NCBI GenBank assembly: GCA_026182355.1
Contig: JAPFBL010001929.1
Span: 1,790,001-1,854,000 of the forward strand
Length of the DNA stretch: 64,000 nucleotides
Source: Hermatobates lingyangjiaoensis
Taxonomy: Eukaryota; Arthropoda; Insecta; Hemiptera; Hermatobatidae
Reading direction: 5' to 3'
A model generated the notes under the pieces. That model had not been told where the DNA came from, made no database searches, and worked only from the letters and a program-made list of their open reading frames with translations. The translations under genes were made by a program, and so were the position numbers. Positions 57,950-64,000 of the stretch are shown piece after piece (position 1 is the stretch's first letter; every line of letters begins with the position of its first letter).

Positions 57950-58565
57950 GATATATTTTTTACTTTACTATAATAAAATATAGCTGTTATAAAAAAAAAA
58001 TCAATTCAACAATTTAGGTGGAATTACATGGTTTTGGGGTCCCTAAGTCTATGTTTGATGTCTCTGTGTGTAGGTTGGGAGATATAAAAGTTTGTTGATA
58101 ATCAACAGACCATACTATTTGATCAAACAAATTCATGTTTTACCAACAATTTGAACTTAATTATAATTTAAATATTGTTGGGCAATATTAAGTTATTAGA
58201 AGGTCACTTTTTTGGCTAAAAGTTCATTTTAGACAACTATATTTTTTTCTCCTAAACTACAAACTCTAGAATGTTGATATTTTTGGTATTATTATGTAAC
58301 TGATTGGATAGTTATCCAAAAATATCGTCAGACTCTTTTAGTAGCAAAATTTAGAAATGTTGGCTTACGATGATTCTGAAATTTTGTGAGCATATTTTAG
58401 GATACACGGCTTGATGGATCGAAATGGAGCTATACCAAAAAATACCACCTTTTGAATAGATGAACTGAATACATCTTTCTTGAAACTAAAAAGATTATGG
58501 TACATTTTATGATTTTACAAAATGTTTTTTAAAGCTAAATTGTGTAAAAACATTCAGTTTACCAT
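57950..58565 (+). mobile_element. Diverged copy of inverted-repeat arm B
   Basis: TTTTTTACTTTACTATAATA, GGTGGAATTACATGGTTTTG, GGGGTCCCTAAGTC and TTTTTTTCTCCTAAACTAC follow arm B (42015-42690) in order. A relative of arm A follows at 59390-59520. Confidence 0.7.
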
Positions 58566-58574
58566 TAGTAGGCG

Positions 58575-58985
58575 GAGACCAGTTAAGTTCAGTGGTTAAT
58601 GTACTTACCTCTGAACTAGTACCTCTGGGGAGGTTTGTTTATAAATGCCGACAATCACTAAGAAAGAATAATTAAATAGTAAATTTCCGGGGTTCGATAC
58701 CTACCTGGCCCTCGATTTATCTACGTGGAAGATAAATATATCTGAGCACGTCATCCCTCGGAGATGAAGGTCATTAAACCATTGGTCCCGAGCCTGTACG
58801 ATGTCAGGTACTCGTTAAAGATCCCTACTCTAAATACATTTGAGTTAGGCAAAATTTAGGACTCTCAATGTAGAATCAACAGGTAATAAGACTCGCCAAT
58901 TACTAAAATGGGTACCAAATAATAAATGAGCCAGAATATCTGCCCCTAGAACAGCACTAAAAGATGAAACGCTCTTATAAATGTT
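58575..58985 (+). mobile_element. SINE copy 4 (tail type c) with disrupted head
   Basis: AGTTAAGTTCAGTGG (A box) and CCGGGGTTCGATACC (B box) are separated by an extra segment of about 60 bp (58620-58680) like 57495-57560. The body is ACGATGTCAGGTACTCG, ACATTTGAGTTAGGC; the tail is type c (ATTACTAAAATGGGTACC, AATAATAAATGAGCC). Confidence 0.8.
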
Positions 58986-59389
58986 GGCGTTCGTAAGCAA
59001 CAAACAACAACGATTAGTAAGCTACGAAAAAAATCTAAGAAATTCCGAATAGAGAAATAGGCAATATTGCTGTAGAAACTGAAAATTCGACTTGGAATAA
59101 TGATGGATAACTTGCTGCACTTCTCAGATTGCCATACAACTACTAATGTTATTCCACTTTTCTGGTGATTCAAGAAACATGAAATTTCTTATTAGGTTGT
59201 GGCATACTACAAATATTTAAAGAGCTTACAGTACTGAGAAAATAATATTACATTAAAAATTATACATTTTTTTATCTATAGTAACCTAAGAAGTTTCAGG
59301 TAAATAAAATTCTTAATAATAGACAACTTATCTATCACAATGGCAAATCGAGAGAAGCAGTTCATATAATTGAGTGGTCTAAAGTCAAC
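58986..59389. other. No gene seen
   Basis: AT-rich; probably spacer within the diverged arm-B/arm-A element. Confidence 0.4.
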
Positions 59390-59530
59390 TTTACTGTGCA
59401 TTTGTTTTATAAAAGCAGTGAGAGTAACTTTGTAGAGTTATAAATGTAGATTTGATGTTAACACTCCATGTTCTACTATTAAGCTCTTACAAAAGAACAT
59501 TTCTTTGGTGGTCTCAGATAATATATTAAA
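59390..59530 (+). mobile_element. Diverged copy of arm A
   Basis: GAGTGGTCTAAAGTCAACTT, then TACTGTGC and CTTACAAAAGAACATTTC follow arm A at 41395-41700. Order B then A on one strand equals the reverse of A'-B' at 43370-44910. Confidence 0.6.
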
Positions 59531-59554
59531 CATATTTAATATATTTCATCGAAA

Positions 59555-59559
<5 letters not shown>

Positions 59560-59597
<38 letters not shown>

Positions 59598-59864
59598 ATA
59601 TATAGTTTACACAGGAAAGAGAAAAACAGATAAAACACACACAAAAAAGACTCACAACGATATTTCGAATTTCATCATCATGGAGCAGAAGTAGTCCCTT
59701 TAAGTTATCTTCAGCTACTCAAAGGGACTACTTCTGCCCCATGACGACGAATGTCGAAATATCGTTGTGAGTCTTTTTTGTGTGTGTTTTATCTGTTTTT
59801 CTCTTTCCTGTGTAAACTAGTAGTCCTGTTGGACCGTTTCAAGTATATATATATATATATATAA
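59560..59864 (+). mobile_element. Foldback, family 15, in (TA)n
   Basis: Arms about 59607-59708 and 59722-59820, near-identical. The right arm core is ATGA-C-GAC-GAAT-GTC-GAAATATCG, the left T of CTGATGA being lost. The right end alone has the terminal hairpin AGTCC-TGTT-GGACC, then GTTTCAAG. TA on both sides. Confidence 0.88.
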
Positions 59865-59865
59865 T

Positions 59866-60015
59866 TATGTCGAATTGGTGTTTGTATAGGTCGGTGGACG
59901 CATTCACGTCTCCACTCCTTCGTTCCTTCTCCTTCTTGAAGACGGCAAGACAGCCAAAACACACCTCTTTCTTGTGTTCTCTAGTTGTAACTTTAATTAT
60001 ATATATATATAAATT
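59866..60015 (+). mobile_element. Solo structured element between TA tracts
   Basis: CCTTCTTGAAGA-C-GGC-AAGACA-GCC-AAAACAC, then TTCTTGTGTTCTCTAG and TA. The stem GGC/GCC is perfect. Confidence 0.65.
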
Positions 60016-60179
60016 GAAATGAAGGATCCAAATGCACAAAACAATAACGGGTTCTTCTATCATTAGATTAAGAAACCATTAATTAAGATTAAGGTAAAGA
60101 ACACTTAAGATTAAGGGAATTTGTTGAAGTGTTGTCCATCATTAATTAGGGAATATTTGGTGTGAAGCATGAGAAGTCA

Positions 60180-60430
60180 ATAGTCCATATGGAATACTGT
60201 TGTAGGAAGTGTTTGAATTCAGGTGATTGAGTAAGAGCCGGAGAGGCGAAGGTGCGAGAGGCCTGTGGTATCAGCTTAAGCCAAGATAGGCTTATCTGAG
60301 CTGACCACGTGTTCACAACGACAGGTCCTTGTCGGCCGCTTCCTGTCCAGGCCTGAGCTCACTGCACTCCTCACTGATCAGCTCCTTCTACCACGTGGTC
60401 ACTCTCACATGGGCTCCTTTATATGCTCCA
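60180..60430. other. GC-richer pocket, unidentified
   Basis: GGAGAGGCGAAGGTGCGAG, GACCACGTGTTCACAACG and CTACCACGTGGTCACTC. CACGTG occurs twice, the second inside the palindrome ACCACGTGGT. No frame or RNA recognised. Could be regulatory or an old repeat. Confidence 0.35.
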
Positions 60431-60875
60431 CTCCAGAAAACACTAACAAGATAAACTACCAAGGTAATCCTAAAGCTTAAATCAAATCAGCCATTTATAT
60501 ACATCATCACACACAAAAGGCGAACTCATAATTTGAAATTTAACTCATTAGTTGTAAAATCCGTAATTGTGTGGTATTTACCCCAGAATAAATTCGAAAT
60601 TTATATACCTTATCTAGACATAAAAAGAAAATTGATAGAGAATTTTAATCATAATTTGTTTTGTTCATTGGTGACCCAAACATTGAAACATATTGACTTT
60701 CAAAAAGCATATCCTATTGTGTGGATAGAATAATGAGAACATTATTTAAGAAGATTAAGATCTAATTAAGAAGTAAGTGTCAGCCAATACGGTTAAATCA
60801 TCAATAACAAATCTATTCAAAGAGGCTTAATATCAAATTTACATGTAACATATGTAAATAAAACAATTGAAAAGA
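60431..60875. other. No gene seen
   Basis: AT-rich. The 66-residue frame at 60533-60733 has no known family. Confidence 0.4.
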
Positions 60876-60879
60876 AAAC

Positions 60880-60981
60880 TCAGAAAGAACAGTAAATCTC
60901 ACTTCAATATTACGACCTTGTCGCTATCAGAAGAGGAGTTCTGATCGGCTTGCAAGTAGCAATATATATATATATATATAA
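60880..60981 (-). mobile_element. Solo structured element, minus strand, plus (TA)n
   Basis: The minus strand reads GCCGATCAGAAC, TTCTGATAG-C-GAC-AAG-GTC-GTAATATTGAAGTGAG. The AAGAAAACTCAGAAAGAAC flank matches element tails. Confidence 0.65.
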
Positions 60982-60984
60982 TAT

Positions 60985-61285
60985 ATAACAGTTCAAAAAG
61001 AAACACACTTACAGACTCAAATTTTCGGGCAATCTGTCTTCAGAAGAAAAGAGAAAGGGAAACCAAACACGTTGCAGGTGCAACGGCCAGTAACCCAACT
61101 AGGTAGCTAGGGTTTCTAGGCGTTGCGCCTGTGACGTGCTTAGTCTCCCTAACTCTTTTCTCCTGAAGAGGGAGTGCTCAAAAATTTGAGTCTGTAAATA
61201 TTTTTCTTTACTTTCTATGCTACCCATCTTCAATTCTGAACTGTTATTCTGTCCAGTTTGGATCGTCTTTATGTTAATCAAGTGA

Positions 61286-61331
<46 letters not shown>
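60985..61331. mobile_element. Family 13 foldback plus (TA)n
   Basis: The left arm (CAGTTCAAAAAGAAACACAC, ACTCAAATTTTCGGGC, AAAGGGAAACCAAACACG) pairs loosely with the right arm (GACGTGCTTAGTCTCCC, CTTTTCTCCTGAAGAGG, AAAAATTTGAGTCTG). The right end has GTCC-AGTTT-GGA then TCGTCTTTATG, then TA tracts to 61331. Confidence 0.75.
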
Positions 61332-61680
61332 ACTATATTGACACAAAGAACACACTGAAATGTGGAATCGCTCGTAAAATCGTCTGTCATAAATAAAAAT
61401 AAATCGTAAGGACGAAACTCCTAATTTGCCAATCCTAATAAAAAAATCGAAATACTGGGTCTTCAAAACGCACAATAGGAAACATAACAAAAATGCAACC
61501 TCCAAGACACTGTGTAGTCCAAGTAACTTCCCTATGTTATTAAATATGTAGCTTAGATTAATACAGATGAAGAAAAAATAAAACAAAGAAACAAAACAGA
61601 CTTCCCAAGTAAGCAAATTTAGATCTTTGGATTTACTAAACATTGTAAAACATAACCATACTTAAATATAAAAATCTATA
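61332..61680. other. No gene seen
   Basis: AT-rich. The minus-strand 112-residue frame (61305-61643) is Phe/Leu/Ile-rich, begins at TA repeats and has no recognisable domain. Confidence 0.4.
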
Positions 61681-61682
61681 TT

Positions 61683-62009
61683 TTATCATTATTAATAAAA
61701 AGATTTCACATAAACACGTGAAACAACAATCAATGATCAAACCACAATAAGAAATGGGAAAACAAGACTAAGATCTTTCAACCGTAACAAGCGGTCTTCG
61801 TCAGAGTCAAAAACCCAACTGAACACTAGATGCAGAAAACATCTGGTGAGGAGTTAAAAACCCTCCCACTCTTCTCAACTCCTCACCAGATGTGTTCTGC
61901 ATCTAGTGTTCAGTTGGATTTTTGACTCTGACGAAGACCGCTTGTTACGGTTGAAAGATCTTAGTTTTGTTTTCCCATTTCTTATTGTGGTTGATCATTT
62001 ATCATTATT
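61683..62009 (-). mobile_element. Family 1 foldback with 11-bp target duplication
   Basis: TTATCATTATT at 61683-61693 and 61999-62009. Here the terminal hairpin is on the left, so the copy is in the opposite orientation to 13711-13967. The arms go about 37 bp deeper than in the copy at 1-118 (extra GAACACTAGATGCAG and ATCTGGTGAGGAGTT) before an unpaired centre of about 20 nt. Core strands intact. Confidence 0.92.
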
Positions 62010-62029
62010 GTATATAGTACCAAACAGTA

Positions 62030-62145
62030 GACCTAATCAGTTGTAATAATAGTGCTGGATGTATCAATGTTCTTAACCCTGAGTAAGACATAATATATGT
62101 CGAAACATTGGCAAAGAAGTTTTTTTAATATCTGGACCAAAAACC
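62030..62145 (+). mobile_element. Solo element end
   Basis: CCCTGAGTA-A-GACAT-AATAT-ATGTC-GAAACATTGGC. A perfect 5-bp stem, with the CTGANGA box altered to CTGAGTA. Confidence 0.6.
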
Positions 62146-62739
62146 CTCAAATAATCTCAAAACCTATATACCATATCTACACATAACAAAATTTCAAAAT
62201 AAACTCGTTTCTCAGTATCAGTGAGACCCTGTAAAAGGCCACTTGTTCGGTTGAATTTTGGCTAGGTATCTAGTCGTCAGCAGAAGATGTTTGAGATAAG
62301 TTACTCGGTAGATTGAACGTTTCGTAGACAAAGTCTTCAGTTCGTTTCACTTTCTTCATTGCTATCCATGTCTGCATGACCAGGAATCTGTTGAAGGACT
62401 ACAACACAATACTGACGTTTGCAATTAATTGTAAGCCCAAATAAGAATAGATAGTAATAACAAGTCATATTATTTTAAATTAAAAAGAAAAAATGATAAA
62501 CATTTCCTGGAGGAACTATCAAACTCTTCCTTAAACTGAAGTCTGATTTGTTCTTTATTAGCTTTAGTTCTCATCTGTTCGGTTTTTGTGGATGTACTTG
62601 GAACTTTGCAAGAACCATTTTGTTGTGAGTTCAGAGATATAGGGATATAGAGATAGAATTCATAATAGATATTCTTTAATTCATAGTTTATTTGTATTAC
62701 AGATTAAATAAATTATTTTACCCCTAATTATTTCATTCC
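62146..62739. other. No gene seen
   Basis: Mixed AT-rich sequence; nothing recognised. Confidence 0.4.
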
Positions 62740-62950
62740 AAGTAAAGTATAGTGATTAGACGTTTAAACTTTCTATTTAGATATGGTCTGTTAAATTTGG
62801 AAACATGAACTTCTGCAGACCTACTACGATAGTGATATCATTAAAAAATATCATAAATGCGTTTTGAGGAATTCAAAAACATATAAGTCTACCAAAAAAT
62901 AAAAACAAGTCCTCTATCAACGATTACCATATTTTACTAAATAATGAAAT
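62740..62950 (+). mobile_element. Fragment related to arm B family
   Basis: AAGTAAAGTATAGTGATTAG at the left, TGCGTTTTGAGGAATTC in the middle and ACGATTACCATATTTTACT at the right resemble the ends and the GTGTTTTGAGGTCCC block of arm B. Confidence 0.45.
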
Positions 62951-63734
62951 AAAAAACAAAAATTGTTAAATTTATTTAACAAAACGATGTTACATAAACA
63001 TTTTAAAATGATTACGCGGCCCTAATCAGTAGGAATAATGTCATAAAGCTACTTTTTTTGGTGTCATAAGATGATAAAAGTTCAGAAAGATGTCAATTGT
63101 ACCATTTGATACTGTAAGAAATTAATTTTATTTAAAATTCAATTGTCATATTAAAGTATAAGGATTGTCATTATATGTCATTTTAAAATATACAATAATT
63201 GATATCAAATTATCATCGGCATAGAAACCTCAACAATTTGTAATTGCGTTTTTACTTGTAATAAACACCCATAGTCGAGTGATTTATCAAAGGAAATTTT
63301 GCATGCTCGGGTTAACAGATAAATTTCAATATCACTTCCTTTTGAACTTGGAAATAGTAACTCAAGCCTGACACTACGAATTATAATCAAGGACATTGAT
63401 AAGTTTATCAGTGTGACGTCAATGCAGTCCTCCTGCCTTAACAAAGAACTGTCTGTGAGAATCACATGGCAGTCAGTCTAGAGTCTAGACTCAGTGTTGC
63501 CAGAACCACAATCTATAAGTAGCGCAACACTTTTACAAAAGTCTACTTCTTTTAATTTATGTAATTTCTATGATAAACAAAACGTTTGTCTGATTATGGT
63601 GACATCGGCTTTAAACCTCAATCCAAACAGACTGATTCCCAAATAATTTACTTTCAACAACTATTATGGAGTAAATACTGAAAAAATACTTTTGTTTTTT
63701 AAGTCATATATATTTCATTGAAATGCACAGCAGT
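62951..63734. other. No gene seen
   Basis: AT-rich. The 86-residue minus-strand frame at 63205-63465 has no domain I recognise. GTCTAGAGTCTAGAC at about 63477-63490 is a short palindrome. Confidence 0.4.
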
Positions 63735-63810
63735 TTCTGCGATAGCGACTTTAAAACTGGTCTGCTCCAATTTTCTAACAACTTTAGGGTAAGCTGGTGC
63801 TAAATGCCAT
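63735..63810 (+). repeat. Short dispersed repeat shared with 8561-8640
   Basis: ACTTTAAAACTGGTCTGCTC, then CAATTTTCTAACAACTTTAG, then AAGCTGGTGC match the upstream part of the structured element at 8561. Confidence 0.65.
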
Positions 63811-64000
63811 ATCAGTTGTCCAAGAAACATATTACAAAAAGAAAATCATAATTTTCAGAAGAAAAACGAAATTTTATAATACGAAACAAAATTCAATAGA
63901 AAAAACAACAATTACAGTGAATGAAAACAAATACACTTACTGTTATTGTTGTTTGTTACTTGAATTTTGTGTCGCATTATAAAGATTCGTTTTTCGTCTG

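Noticed and set aside
61305..61643. 112-codon hydrophobic frame on the minus strand
   Set aside because: Phe/Leu/Ile-rich from AT bias, begins in TA repeats, no signal peptide or domain pattern I could defend.
63205..63465. 86-codon minus-strand frame as a gene
   Set aside because: No recognisable motif, no convincing splice signals, normal for AT-rich noise at this length.

Overview
The window looks like repeat-filled, gene-poor DNA from an animal nuclear genome. It is very AT-rich, carries many (TA)n, (TG)n and (CT)n tracts, has no long non-repetitive open reading frame, and contains eukaryote-specific repeats: tRNA-derived SINEs, hAT transposons with 8-bp target duplications, and a GT-AG intron inside a repeat. 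A degenerate 5S rRNA-like sequence at 16450-16566 contains TTGAATACACC, which I recall as closer to arthropod or other protostome 5S RNA than to vertebrate 5S. An arthropod or other invertebrate is therefore my best guess, but it is not proven. I found no convincing complete protein-coding gene; three short possible exons are listed at low confidence.

The dominant content is a set of short, structured, non-coding retroelement-like units (about 40 sites). They share three things: a hammerhead-like core CTGANGA-N-[stem]-GAAA (or AAAA) whose stem changes by compensatory substitutions between families; a small terminal hairpin (GTCC-loop-GGAC, or TTTCAC-loop-GTGAAA); and insertion in or next to (TA)n. 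Many are foldbacks (two inverted arms around a variable turning point). Five have visible target-site duplications of 11 to 15 bp or an insertion inside (TA)n. One family, around 37.1-39.9 kb, exists as two intronless copies and one copy with a precise 129-nt GT-AG intron. Another (45.0-45.7 kb) has tandem and inverted ends. Together these features resemble the ends of Penelope-like retroelements, which are known for retained introns, LTR-like tandem or inverted ends and hammerhead motifs. No reverse transcriptase is present here, so that assignment is an inference.

Layout. 0-14 kb: foldback cluster with (TA)n, one SINE with target duplication, a 170-bp tandem repeat, and one foldback whose insertion site can be compared with an empty paralogous site. 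14-20 kb: a GC-richer pocket with a possible first exon, the 5S-like relic, and a decayed hAT with a transposase C-terminus. 20-28 kb: a 548-bp foldback with a 13-bp duplication, two non-autonomous hAT elements with perfect 8-bp duplications, and SINE relics. 28-31.4 kb: a 54/56-bp minisatellite of about 25 units followed by GA-rich DNA. 31.4-37 kb: AT-rich DNA with an inverted GATGATT-rich repeat. 37-40 kb: the intron-bearing family and more foldbacks. 41-45 kb: two interlocked pairs of inverted repeats. 45-64 kb: tandem element ends, a SINE nested in a SINE, a 184-bp tandem duplication, a three-unit repeat with a conserved core, and a dense foldback group at 55-62 kb.

All coordinates come from reading by eye; element borders without a stated duplication are accurate to perhaps 5-20 bp.
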